Shown one piece after another: positions 11,982 through 23,142 of a DNA stretch of 64,000 nt. A program made the translations under genes and the position numbers. Origin of the DNA: Alopecurus myosuroides (lineage: Eukaryota; Streptophyta; Magnoliopsida; Poales; Poaceae); NCBI GenBank assembly GCA_028641055.1, contig CM054062.1:233814376-233878375 (forward strand). The letters are read 5' to 3'. Within the stretch, counting starts at the first letter, position 1, and the number at the start of each line of letters is the position of its first letter. The notes beneath the pieces were generated by a model, which searched no databases, was not told the origin of the DNA, and saw only the letters and a program-made list of their open reading frames with translations.

Positions 11982-13368
11982 TGATGTCTATGCATCCTTC
12001 TATTCTTGTAGACACTGTTAGGACTCCAAGTGCAGAGGTTTGCAAAACAACAACAAGTTTCCCTTAAGTGGATCACCCAAGGTTTATCGAACTCAATGAG
12101 GTAGAGGTCAAATATATCCCTCTCAAGCAACCCTGCAATTAAGATACAAGAAGTCTCTTGTGTCCCCAACACACCCGATATACTTGTCAGGTATATAGGT
12201 GCACTAGTTCGGCGAAAAGATAGTGAAATGCGAGTAATATGGATGGTTATAAATAATAATAGCAATCTGAAATAAATATGGCAGAAAACAAAAATGTAGC
12301 AGAACAGGCGGAAAACGGTGTTTCAATGCTTGGAAACGAGGCCTAGGGATCCTACTTTCACTAGTGGACACTCTCAACAATGATCACATAGTTGAATAAC
12401 TAAATATGTTCTCTTCACTATGCTACTCTTAACCCTCTCCGGTTGGATAACGAACACTAATCATTGCGTAGGGATGCAAAAAACATTTCTTAAAGTAAGC
12501 ATTCCCATGTCTAGTTAGCCCCACACTGTCAACTTGAGCGCCCTAGAAGATTCTGGACAAACACCACAATTCATAGAGGAGACACACACGATGTGCACAC
12601 TATCACCTTCACACCGCGGGACAAGGTGACTCCAAAGTTCATATTAATAAAACACTTGAGTAGAACAAGATCAGGAGTAACATCTACTTATTCAACTAGA
12701 TTACAAAGCTCACGATCACATATAGATCACTTAATGGGAGAGATAGATGAACCACATAGCTACCGGTAGAGCCCTCAGCCTCGGGGGAGAACTACTCCCT
12801 CCTCATCATAGGAGACATCAACGGCGATGGAGATGGCGGTGGAGACGATGGAGATGGCTTCCGGGGGCACTTTCCCGTCCCGGCAGGGTGCCAGAAAAGA
12901 GATATGTCCCCCGAAACTTGGGTTGACGATGACGGCGGCTGCGGAAGGTTTCGTGGAATTTCGTCGATTCTTTTAGGGTTTTCCCTCTGGGGAGTATAAA
13001 TAGGCGAAAGGCCGATGCCGGGGGGTGGCCAGGGGGCTCACACCACCAGGTGGCACGGCCAGGGGGGACCCGCGCCACCCTATGGTGTGGCCACCCTGTG
13101 CCCCCCTCTGGGGCTCTTCGGGACTCCATAGACCCTCTAGAACTTCTAGGACTTCTGGCTTTTGAATTTTCCAATTCCGAGAATATTTTTAGAACAACTT
13201 TTTTGAAACTAAAAACAACAGAAAACAAGGAACTGGCTCTATGGCATCTTGTCAATAGGTTAGTCCGGAAAATCCATAAAAATGACATAAATAGGGGAGA
13301 AAACATGTAGCAATTGGCATAATATCAACATGGAACAACAGAAATTATAGATACGTTGGAGACTATCA
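11982..13368 (-). repeat. 5' LTR of the Athila-type element
   Basis: It is the upstream LTR in the element's own (minus) orientation, 1387 bp against 1369 bp for the other copy. The two are clearly similar but differ by many substitutions and small indels, including an added block near 13093-13107. The end adjoining the host has lost a base or two (GAGACTATCA in place of GAGACGTATCA). Confidence 0.92.
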
Positions 13369-15000
13369 AGATTCCAAGGCCAAAAGGAGGAGTAATCACC
13401 ATAACTGGATACTACAAATTGGCGAACGAGCTGGAGAAAGGAAACGCCCTTTGCGCCGAACAAGTGATTCGGAAGGAAGAATTGAAGGAGCTAGCTAAAG
13501 AAGTATCACCGACAAAAATTCCGGCAGGAAAAGAAAGCCGGAAGCCGGCAGATGGTTTCAAAGCCTCGGAGAATACAAGACGGGTTATCCTAGATCCTAA
13601 AGATTCGTCAAAATTTGTCGTAGTGGGAACTGAGATGATTGACAAATAGGAAAGAGCGCTCATCAAGTTCCTACGTGAGAACTGGGACATTTTTGCCTGG
13701 TGTCCTGCTGATATGCCAGGTGTGCCCAGGGAACTTGCTGAGCACCAACTCGAAGTAATCCAAGGATCAAAACCCGTCAAACAAGATCTTCGTCGTTTCG
13801 ATGGAAGAATACGGAAGGCTGTAGGAAAGGAAATTATCCGGCTTTTAGCAGCTGATTTTATCTGGCATACTGATTGGTCTACGCACCCAGTATTAGTCCC
13901 AAAGAAAAACAATATTGTTCTTAGGATGTGTATATATTACACTGGCTTGAACAAATTGTGTCCAAAGGATAGGTTCGCGTTACCGCGAATCGATCAAATA
14001 ATAGATGCCACTACTGGCTATGAGCTTTTATGCTTTTTGGATGCTTATTCCGGGTATCATCAAATATGTCTGAAGGAGGAAGACCAAATAAAAACTTCCT
14101 TCATAACCCCATATGGAACATAGTATTACATAACCATGCCTTTTGGTTTGAAGAACGCCGGTGCAACATACCATCATTGCATGCAAAGATGTTTGCATAG
14201 TCAGATCGGCAAAAACGTCCATGTTTAAGTAGATGATATTGCCGTAGTTTCCAAGGAAAAGGATACACTCCTTGAGGATCTACGAGAAACCTACGAAAAT
14301 TTGCGCACTTATAGAATGAAGTTGAATCCATTAAACTGCGTATTCGAGGTTTCCTCAGGAAAACTTCTGGGTTTTATCGTTTCTCACAGAGGAATAGAAG
14401 TAAACCCGGAAAAGATCAAGGCAATCTTGAACATCATAAGGCCTGCGTGCCTAAAATATGTCCAAAGACTGACGAGTTCTGCAGCCGTTGTTAGAAGGTT
14501 TATAAGCCGGCTAGGTGATAAAGCTCTGCCATTGTACAAACTGTTGAAGAAACCCAACAAATTTGAATGGACAGAAGAGGAAGACAAAGCATTAACCCAG
14601 TTAAAAGAAACCTTGATGAAAGCTCCGATTTTGGCATCCCCCAAAGACGAAGAACCCATGTTGGTGTATCTTACATCAACTAATAGGGTTATTAGTGCAG
14701 TGATAATCGTGGAAAGACGGAAAGAGGAGCAAAGTATACCAGATCATCATCCGGTGTATTATGTTAGTGAGGTATTCTCCGAGTCAAAACAAAGGTATCC
14801 ACATTATCAAAAACTGGCATATGGCGTGTTTTTTGCATCTCGGGAACTCCGTCATTATTTCCAAGGACATTCAATAACAGTGGTAAGCAAAGCGCCACTA
14901 GGGGATATCATCAACAATGCGGACGCAACAGGCTGAGTCGCCAAATGGGGTATTGATATCGCTGTGTTCGACATTAAGTATCAACCCCGGACGGCAATTA
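13369..15000 (+). pseudogene. pol: Tat pol: reverse transcriptase and first RNase H
   Basis: The frame that starts before the Athila insertion resumes here. RT motifs are visible in order: W(S)THPVLVPKK, RMCIYYTGLNKLCPKD, PRIDQIIDAT, FLDAYSGYHQI, TSFITPYGT, MPFGLKNAGATY, then VDDI. In-frame stops are at 13647 (TAG), 14121 (TAG, in place of a tryptophan), 14226 (TAA, in place of the tyrosine of the YVDD box) and 14934 (TGA). The RT connection (GFIVSHRGIEVNPEKI) and a degenerate first RNase H region (PVYYVSEVFSESKQRYP, ELRHYFQGH) follow. The enzyme copied genomic RNA into DNA. This copy cannot make it. Confidence 0.88.
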
Positions 15001-15480
15001 AATCGCAGGTGTTGGCAGATTTTGTCACTTATTGGACAGAAGCAATGGAAAACACACCAATATCGGAGTCGGAATATTGGATCATGCATTTTGGCGAATC
15101 CAAAATGAAAGAAGGCGCTGGAGCTGGTCTAGTGCTTAAATCTCCAAAAGGCGACATAATGGAATATGTATTACAAATACACTTCAACGCCAGCAACAAT
15201 GTGACAGAATATGAAACTTTGCTTCATGGTTTGCATATCACAAAGGAGATATGCGTCAAGCGTATACTTTGTTATGGTGACTCAGATTTGGTGCAGCATC
15301 AGCTAAACCAAACATGGGATGCCAAAAGCCCCATTATGGCCGAATATCGGAGAACGGTGGATGAGTTTGCCATTTGCTTCCTAGGATTTGAAGTAATTCA
15401 CATCAAAAGGGAAGATAATTGGAACGCGGATGCCTTAGCCCGCATGGGCTCGGAAACAGTGAAAACCCTACCACATGGTG
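15001..15480 (+). pseudogene. Tat pol: second, archaeal-like RNase H domain
   Basis: After the first RNase H a second one is encoded, as expected for Tat elements. Visible motifs are KEGAGAGLVLKSPKGD, NVTEYETLLHGL (the catalytic glutamate region), LCYGDSDLVQHQLN (catalytic aspartate) and REDNWNADALAR (C-terminal aspartate). The first catalytic position, normally FDGS, reads FGES here, so the key aspartate is gone. The frame itself is open from 14964 to 15806. Confidence 0.8.
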
Positions 15481-16840
15481 TGTTTGTCCAACATTTGCAT
15501 GAACCATCAATAAAAGGCGGATATGTTGATTATCCTCTAGTGTCCGAGTCAATCGAAGTACTGCTTGTCAACCCGGATTGGACAATTCCATACTTAAACT
15601 TCTTAGTTGATCAGAAGTTCTCGGACGGAGCAGACAAAGTCTTGCAAAGGCAGTTACAAAGTCGATGCAAAGGATACACGGTAATAAATGGTTGCCTGTA
15701 TAAACGAAGAACTATTGGAATTTTTCAACGATGTATTTCGCCAGAAGAAGGACGAGAAATTCTGCAAGAAATCCATGCAGGAGATTGCAGACATCATGCT
15801 CAGTAAAAAAGCATAGTTAAAAAAGCATTCCATGCAGGGTTTTTCTGGCTTACATCCAAGGCAGATGCAGAGCATATAGTAAATACATGTGCCGTATCTC
15901 AGTATTACGCCAAGCAGACGAATATGCTAGCTCAGGCACTCAAAACTATCCGCATAACATGGCCATTTGCGGTCTGGGGGCTAGATATGATGGGACCATT
16001 GAAAACTGCAAGAGGCGTACTTACACATCTACTCGTTGCAGTAGATAAGTATACCAAGTGGTTGAGGCGAAACCCATCAAAAAACTTGACAGTGTGACTG
16101 CCAGAAATTTCGCCATTGACGTAGTCATGAGATACGGCATTCCACACAGCATAATCACGGATAACGGGACAAATTTCTCTATTGGAGAGTTAGCAAAATA
16201 TTGCCGACAAACGGGAAGTCGCCTAGATCTTGCATCTGTGGCACACCCACAATCCAATGGACATGTTGAACGGATGAATAGTTCAATCCTACAGGGAATA
16301 CGCCCAAGACTCGAATCTCCTCTTCATAGAGCAGCTGGAGCATGGGTATAAGAATTACTTTCTGTGCTTTGGAGTATTCGAACGATGCCAAATAGATCAA
16401 CAGGGCAAACACCGTTTTTCTTGGTTTATGGTGCAGAAGCAGTGCTTCCCACGGACATGATCCATGATAGCCCAAGAGTGCTGGCGTATGATGACTCGGA
16501 TGCCGAAAACGCACGACATGATGTTGTCGATCTCTTAGAAGAAGAACGAGATCTTGTGCTACAAAGATCCGCCATTTATCAGCAAGGATTGCAACGTTAT
16601 CATAGACGGAAAGTCAAACACCGTTCTTTTAAAGAAGGTGATTTGGTGCTAAGATTGGTACAAGAAAGGAAGCAAAAATTAGCCCCAGTTTGGGAGGGAC
16701 CATTTGTCATCAGCAAGGCTATGAAAAATGGATCATATTACCTTGTAGATATTCAAGATACGGAAGATGATCCTAAAAATCTGAATCGCAAGAGAAAGAG
16801 AAAGATAGATGTAGAACTGGGAGAGACAAAGAGACCCTAG
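15481..16840 (+). pseudogene. Tat pol: integrase, with stop and frameshift
   Basis: The zinc-binding end begins at EIHAGDCRHHA (about 15765-15800) and is cut by a TAA at 15804. The catalytic core shows WGLDMMGP, then, after a one-base frameshift near 16060, ITDNGTNF and NGHVERMN. The last two acidic residues are separated by exactly 35 residues, the D35E spacing. A TAA occurs at 16349. The C-terminal part (16364-16840) has the VYGAEAVLP motif and the chromatin-facing GPFVI-like segment, and ends in a basic tail at 16840. Confidence 0.87.
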
Positions 16841-17481
16841 AGCATCAAGAACTTACGTCCCTTTTACACTTAGTTCAAATTCTATGTAAACATCTTTGAG
16901 ATCATGAAATAAAGTTGTCAGAATTCATGCATTTTTTGTCTGTCTTATTATTATGGTTCAAAGCATAAGACCGCCTTATCTATTTCCCAATGATCTTTCA
17001 AATTGCTTCAATGTTAAACCGAATTTTGCCTGCATGCTCGGAGTTATAAAATTGAATGCTTTTGTAGCCAAAGGAGGCTTAAGGAAACCCAGATTGTGCC
17101 TGTGTGCATGAGTTTCATACTTTTTCAAAATTCCTTGCTTTTTCACTAAGTATTATCTGATTGTCTGTGTGTTGGGTCACTGGAATTAGTAAGTAAAAAT
17201 GCCTAAGTACAATCCATGATTCCGAGTTTCGACTCATGGGTTCGAACCCAGTCACTTGGCATGAAGATTAAGTACTATTGAGTCATTTCAACACTAAGGA
17301 CAGTTAAAACATATAAAACAAAGAACTTAGCAGGAAAAGGAATTAAAACCTAGAAAAAACTTGCAAAGATTCAAACTTTACTTCAAAAGGGATGAATACT
17401 TGTTTATACAAATGATAGATATCATTACAATTGATGTTACATTTGCGAGAACAGTAATGCTCTTGGCCAGCTACGCGGGAA
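16841..17481. other. Spacer between Tat pol and the antisense gene
   Basis: No coding frame is visible. The stretch separates the convergent ends of the sense pol frame (16840) and the antisense gene (17482). It contains a strong nested inverted repeat at 17200-17261 (listed separately). Both transcripts would be expected to end in or near this spacer. Confidence 0.6.
17200..17261. repeat. Nested inverted repeat with tRNA-like B box
   Basis: Outer arms TGCCTAAGT and ACTTGGCA pair with one bulge. Inner arms CCATGA (17214) and TCATGG (17234) pair. A perfect 12-bp palindrome GGGTTCGAACCC lies at 17238-17249. GGTTCGAACCC is close to the pol III B-box consensus, but I see no acceptable A box or cloverleaf, so I do not call a tRNA. 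Confidence 0.5.
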
Positions 17482-20400
17482 TTAGGCGGCATCCTTGGAC
17501 TCCGAGTGCTCCGAGCCGCTGTCGCAGGGGTTCTTCGGAGTTGTCGGAATTTCTTCCTCCGGGTAGAACATCAAGATCGACACCATCTGAGCTATCTTGG
17601 TGGCATGCCCCTTGACAGACTCAAAGATATCGTCTCCCTGCGCTTCCGTGTATCCTTGAGGGATACCGGTAGCGACACGCCAGGACTTCGCGGTGGTATA
17701 ATGCATACGCATCAGCCCAAGGGCTATGCGCACACCACCATGAGCAGCAGAGCGAAGCCAGGACTCCCTCTGGTTCACCACCTCTTCTATCGCCTCCGGA
17801 AGTTTGCTGACTTCCGAGAAATCTTCAGCTTTGTCCGGAATTTACTTGTCCACAAGTAGCATCCCCGCAGTCTTGAGGTCGGCGAAAATCTTCCCGAAAG
17901 CCCAGATTCTATCAATACGGGTAAGCAAAGGGTTCCCTTCTGTTCAGAACAAACAAGAACAGCTAGAAAATTACAGAAGGAGGAAAAGTAAGACGTGCTG
18001 TAAAAGTACAAGAAAAACCTTGGTAAAAGAGCAAAAAACTTACCCAGGATTTTATCCATCTCAACACCTTCCTCAAGGCGTTGGTTGAGGGCATTCTCCA
18101 AATCTCGGATGGTATCCTTATCCTTCTCAGCTTGGGAGGAAGCTCGGGACTCGACAATTCCAATAGCCAGCTGGCTAGCCTCTAGGTCTTTCTAAAGCTT
18201 TACTGTCATCTTGTAAAGCTCCGAATTTTCCTTGCGGAGGTTTTCGGCATTGCCAGCATCTTCAGCAATTTTTTGGCTTTGGCCAAAGAAGCTGAAAAGA
18301 GTGAAAAGTGAAGAGTTTGAAACTCGGAAAATGACTTAGAAAAATTTCATAAAACAACAGTGCGAATGGGAAAGACATTTACCTGCTGAGTCCTTCAGTT
18401 GTTGCTGTACTGAGGCCAACTCCGAGTCTTTGTCATTAAGAATGCCAAGGAGAGATTTAACCTCCTTGTTCTTAATGGTAAGCTTGTTGAAAACTTCCAT
18501 GTTTATGGTCTCGGCAGTTTGCTGAGACATAGATAAAGGAAAATTTTCTTAGTCAAAAAATAAGCAGGCAAAAGAGAAAAGCATTAAGCCAAAAATAGAT
18601 AGAATACTTTTGACTTAACGCTTGGGGGCTAGAGGTATTTACCTGGCTTATCCTTTGCAAGCTTGCAATATTGTCGGAAAATTCCTTAGCATATTCTACA
18701 AAGGTAATTCCCACATGGTGGAGGCCGTCTTGTATGACCTGGCGAGGTGAGAATACGTAATTATTCCTAACAATAAGTCCGCCTTGTGGCCAAGGACGGA
18801 TTAAGGGAGCACAAGCAAAGTGTTTTTTCGCCCATGGAGGAATATATCCGTGTTTGTCAAAACAGTCTTCTTGCTTTACCTTAAACTCGCTGTCAAAAGT
18901 CGGGATGGGCTCTTCCTTGGGAATATTTGAAGGCCCAACCTCTTCTGGTACCGCCCTTTCCCTCGCATCCGAGTCAGATGCAATAGGATGGCTGGATTGC
19001 AGGGGATATTCTCCTTCCCGGGCAGCCAAGTTCTCCTCCCCAGCTGATGTTGGAGTGTCTGGCGCAGCGGCGGGAGACGGCTTTGCTCCTCTTTGCGCAT
19101 CAGTTTTGTGCTTCTTCCGGCCTTTACCCTTCAAGGTAGTAGGAGCAAGGCTAGAAAAGAAAAGAGGAAGAAAATCTAAGATATAAGATTCCGAGAAACA
19201 AAAAAAAAGCATGCAACAAAAAGAATACAATGGAAAAAAATCGGGTTTTTACCTGTAAGTAGCGATGGCCACACCGTCAAGGTCGATAACCTCTTGAGCA
19301 GCGGTTGGCTTCTTGCGCTTCCGCCCTCCAGATTGGAAGTTGGCGCGAAGTACATCCAAATCCTCATCGGTAGCAAGTTCTGCTTCAGGAAGATCAAGAA
19401 TCTGACAAAATAAGCAAAGTATGGGTTAGAATCAAAAAGCATCCGATAAAAAGAAGACAAGGATTCAAGAAATTTTCCAAAGGACAGAAGTATACCTTTG
19501 GAGCAGGGTTTTGGCGTTATACATTGGCCGGCTCTCCTCATATTGGTCACGAGTAGAAACCAGCTGGTTCACGCGTTTCTTGAGGTCTTTCTTCGACAAA
19601 GCGCTCTTCGTCGCCCTCATTGCGTCGTCTGGGCCTGTGTATTCACACATAAGTTGGGTTCCGCGATATGCAAGGGGTTGGATCCGCCTTCCGAACCAGC
19701 AAAGGATTGTATCCATGCCGGTTAGCGGAGGAGTGGAAGAGACGAGTTTTGCGATTCGTCTCTTGATGCTCATCGGGTCTAGAGGCAGAACCTGGACCGC
19801 GTCGAACGCCCAATTGTCTTGGTGCATGGCCGCGAAATTGATAAAAGGCAGAATGCCCGTTTCCTTTCCAGGAAACTGAACATCCGCATGATAGAAGAAC
19901 GAGCCCGTCCAAAATTTGACGGACTCGGATGTCTTGATCTTGGGGAAGCAATCCTCCCTAAACCTACGGAGGGTAAAGGAGATAGCCCCGCAAGTCGGAA
20001 GAGCACCCTCAGAGAGGTTGCATTTAACGCCAAAGCAATACTGCCAGAAATCTAGGAAGGGTTCTATCCCTAGATAACCCTCGAAAAGGGCCTAGAATCC
20101 GTCTAAATAGAGAATGGAGTTGGGTGGCAGAAGGTGTGGCTGGATCCTATAATGATCTAGAACTTGGCAGAAGAATGCGGAAGGTGGGAATCCCATACCT
20201 CGGTTGATATGGGAAGCCAGGAGTACCCGCTCGCCGGGTTGCGTAGACGGCTCGGAGTCGTCCTCGTTCACCTGCCATTTTTCTTTCACCACGAATCCCT
20301 CCTTCTCCAATGCCGGGAGAAGAGATGGAACCACGTTGCAGTTGCTCCAATTCCCGCCGTTCTCTTCTCCTTCGTCCTCGCCTCCGGCGGTGGCCGAAGC

Positions 20401-20663
20401 GACGACGTCCTCACCACCGCGAGTAGTATCCTCCTCCGCAGGATCAGAGAAGGGAGGAGGAGGAGGAGGAGCAGTGTCCGATGGCGGCGGCGTGTTTCCG
20501 GCCACGAGAGGAAGATCCCCGCTAGCCAGCTCGCCGGCGGCCCCCTCCAACGCGTTCGCATCGGTGCTAGGCAGAGAGTCGAGGAGGGGATCCAAGTCGT
20601 TGATCATGTCTTCAATATCCACGGCGGCTCTCGACGAGTCAGAGGCGCGGCTCTGGTGACCAT
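17482..20663 (-). pseudogene. Antisense multi-exon gene of the Tat element (PF04195-like), decayed
   Basis: Six minus-strand exons fit consensus splice sites: 20663-19496, 19401-19253, 19150-18643, 18521-18383, 18291-18044 and 17939-17482, about 890 codons. Donors are CAAAG/GTATAC, ACAG/GTAAAA, CCAG/GTAAAT, CAG/GTAAATG and CTGG/GTAAGT. Exon 1 starts with a low-complexity acidic and proline-rich region. It continues into the conserved part (FLDFWQYCFGVKCNLSEGAL, then FWTGSFFYHADVQFPG) that resembles the 'putative gypsy type transposon' domain (Transposase_28). Exon 2 has a KRKK patch. Exons 4 and 5 look coiled-coil, and exon 6 ends DSGSEHSESKDAA. Breaks: a frameshift near 20640, TAG at 20092-20094, a one-base loss near 19510, a frameshift near 18265, TAG at 18192-18194 and TAA at 17842-17844. 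The function of this protein family is unknown. An antisense ORF here is known for Tat elements. The exon model is my inference. Confidence 0.72.
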
Positions 20664-21226
20664 TTTCCGGTGGCGCGGTCGTGAGCTAGAACCTCCGATG
20701 GTATTTACGGGGAAGGGCTCGGGGGCTGGTTCTCTACATTCTCTCGAGCTCGGGCTCTGGTTGCTAAGGTCTGAGGCACTGTGCGCTCGAGGAGGAAGAA
20801 GAAGCAGAAGAAGATACGGAGGCCCCGAGATGGCTATTTATTGCCCAGATGCGCGAGATCAGCTCCAACGTCTATTTTAGCCGTTGGATGCGCGACGCGT
20901 GTAACGCCCAAAAATTCCAGGAAATGAGGGGACATGGTGATTATTGCTATCTCCTCGTTTCTCGCGAAAGAATCAGTCAGAGGATACGTTTCAGGATTTG
21001 ACTGAACTCAAATGTCCGTGACATCAGCAGGATTTCATCGCTGATGTCATGAAGTTCCTTCTCCGCGGAGGCTTGTGGAAGAAAAGCCGGACTTTGGTAA
21101 AATCCGAGTTTTGGGTGAAGAGATTTTTGTAAAAGAAGAATCAAGACAAAACACCTACATTTCTCAGAAAGAATTCTAATGGATGAAGAGCGGCAGAATG
21201 AAGTCTTAATCCTTCTTGGGGGCTAC
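20664..21226. other. Spacer between the antisense gene and the 3' LTR, with polypurine tract
   Basis: This stretch would hold the promoter of the antisense gene. GC-rich sequence precedes its start codon. A TATA-like GGGCAATAAATAGCC is present on the minus strand near 20845-20831. At 21212-21226 the plus strand reads CTTCTTGGGGGCTAC directly before the LTR, the polypurine tract that primes plus-strand DNA synthesis in Tat elements. Confidence 0.6.
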
Positions 21227-23137
21227 TGTCGGATATATACCGATTAGGGGTATGTCCGGCATTGGCTTAAAAGCTGGATTACCAGGGTGGCCCATAGGTA
21301 ATGCATCATAGTAAATTGGGCGGCCCAGTAAGCTGATGCGAAGGAAGCCGGCTTCTAAAAGAACCCGGACCACGGTCCAAAGTGGTGCGGCTTGGAGGAG
21401 AAGACGGATTCCATACTTTCCAAGTTAGATACTGATACGTCATAAACGTATCCTTAATTTCTGATGTTTCATGTTGTTTCCCACATGTTTTCCTTACACT
21501 TTATGTCATTTTTATCGATTTCCCGGGACTAATCTATTGACAAGATGCCACAGAGCCAGTTCCTGTTTTCTGCTGTTTTTAGTTTCAGAAAGAAAATTCT
21601 ATAAATATTCTCAGAATTGGACGATTCGAAAGCCAGAAGTCTTAGAAGCCCCGAAAGCATCCAGAAGTCCCGAAGAGCCCCGGAGGGGGGCGCCACGACC
21701 CCCTGGTCGCGCCACCGGGTGGTGTGGGCCCCCTGGCCACCCCCCGGCATCGCCCTTTCGCCTATATATACTCCCCGATGCATAAACCCTAAAAGAATCG
21801 ACTTTTTCCACAAAATACATCCGTAGCTCCGCCACCGCCGCCGACAAGTTTCGGGGGACAGATCTCTGTTCTGGCACCCTGCCGGGACGGGGAAGTGCCC
21901 CCTGAAGCCATCTCCATCGACTCCACCGCCATCTCCATCGCCGTTGTTGTCTGCTATGATGAGGACGGAGTAGTTCTCCCCCGAGGCTTAGGGCTCTACC
22001 GATAGCTATGTGGTTCAGCTCTCTCTCCCATGGTGTGATCTTTATGTGATCATGAGATTTGTATCTAGTTGAATTAGTAGATGTTTCTCCTCATGTATTA
22101 TGCTACTCAAGTGGTTTTGTTATGAGATCTTCGTAAACACTTTGATCACGGTGTAAAGGTGACAATGTGTGCACCGTGTGGTTTAGCATGATATTTATAT
22201 CTTTTGTTGGATGACGCTATGAAATTTTGGAGTTTGTTTAGTACCTTCTAGGGCGCTCATAGTGACAGCGTGGGGTTAACTAGACATAGGAATATAAACT
22301 TGAGGAATGCTGTTACAGCCCTACACAATGAAGTGGTGTTTGTTATTCGACCGGAGAGTGGTTCGGAGTAGCATAGTGAAGGGAGGAAATTTATGCATTC
22401 AACTATATGATCATTGTTGAGAGTGTCCACTAGTGAAAGTAGGACCCCTAGGCCTTGTTTCCAAGCATTGAAACACCGTTTTCCGCCTGTTCTGCTACAT
22501 GTTTGCTTGCTGCCATTTTTATTTCAGATTGCTATTATCACTTATTATCATCCATATTACTTGCATTTTACTCTCTCTTCACCGAACTAGTGCACCTATA
22601 CAACTGAAAATTGTATTAGGTGTGTTGGGGACACAAGAGACTTCTTGTATCTTAATTGCAGGGTTTCTTGAGAGGGATATCTTTGACCTCTACCTCCCCG
22701 AGTTCGATAAACATTGGGTGATCCACTTAAGGGAAACTTGCTGCTGTTCTACAAACCTATGCACTTGGAGGCCCAATACTGTCTACAAGAACAGAAGCGT
22801 GCGTAGACATCAGATACTTATCGTAGTCTTCTAGGTTTCCTTTCTATAAGCCCTAATCTGGCTATCTATATAAAGCCAGACGGGAGCAGCGAACAAATAT
22901 AGAAAATTAGCTAGAAGCCAAATCGCCAAGAAGTTGATCCCTGCCGAGTTAGCGAATCCATACTCACATTATACTTTGTATACTTCAGTCTTCAGCCCTG
23001 ATTTAGAGAGATTGCAGGAGTAGGAACGCCGCCTTGTTGCGTCGTACCGAACCTAGGTAAAACTCGGTGTCTCCCCGCGGTTCTACTAGTAGGCTCATGG
23101 CACCCCCGTCTATGAAGTCTACTACGATGTCTCGACA
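21227..23137 (+). repeat. 3' LTR of the Tat element, split by an Athila solo LTR
   Basis: Its two parts, 21227-21432 and 22818-23137, together give 526 bp that match the 5' LTR (1020-1568). It ends TCTCGACA at 23137 and is followed by the GAGAT duplication. The 5' copy has about 23 more bases. Confidence 0.92.
21433..22812 (+). mobile_element. Solo LTR of the Athila-type family, with GATAC duplications
   Basis: It begins TGATACGTC and ends GTAGACATCA, and is flanked by GATAC at 21428-21432 and 22813-22817. At 1380 bp it matches both LTRs of the full element at 4982-13368, in the opposite orientation. A TATA box CTATATATAC is visible at about 21763. There is no internal sequence, so it is the product of recombination between two LTRs after insertion. 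Confidence 0.93.
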
Positions 23138-23142
23138 GAGAT
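23138..23142 (+). repeat. Right target-site duplication (GAGAT) of the Tat Gypsy element
   Basis: Identical to 1015-1019. Confidence 0.93.

Larger units (their letters stand above)
4982..13368 (-). mobile_element. Athila-type Gypsy retrotransposon, non-autonomous, Sabrina/Fatima-like
   Basis: The 8.4-kb element is in reverse orientation inside the Tat pol gene. It has LTRs of about 1.37-1.39 kb, a primer binding site TGGCGCCGTTGCCGAGGAGG on the minus strand (11971-11952), and a gag-like ORF. That primer site is the usual Athila one. No RT, RNase H or integrase motif is visible in the 5.6-kb interior, so it must have moved with enzymes from another element. LTR ends are TGATACGTC... and ...GTAGACATCA. 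The family name is from memory and should be checked. Confidence 0.87.
1020..23137 (+). mobile_element. Tat-lineage Gypsy LTR retrotransposon, split by two later insertions
   Basis: The element has LTRs at both ends, a 5-bp duplication GAGAT, gag, protease, reverse transcriptase, RNase H, an additional RNase H-like domain, integrase, and an extra antisense gene before the 3' LTR. Dual RNase H domains and an antisense extra ORF are known marks of the Tat clade. Removing the Athila element (4982-13368) and the solo LTR (21433-22812) with their duplications leaves about 12.3 kb. All sense frames contain stops or frameshifts, so this copy is defective. The domain order is RT before integrase, as in Gypsy. 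Confidence 0.92.

Noticed and set aside
17200..17270. tRNA gene
   Set aside because: A B box is present, but there is no A box, no anticodon stem and the T stem does not pair.
20164..20880. Plus-strand open frame of 238 codons
   Set aside because: It lies opposite exon 1 of the antisense gene and has no family match by eye.
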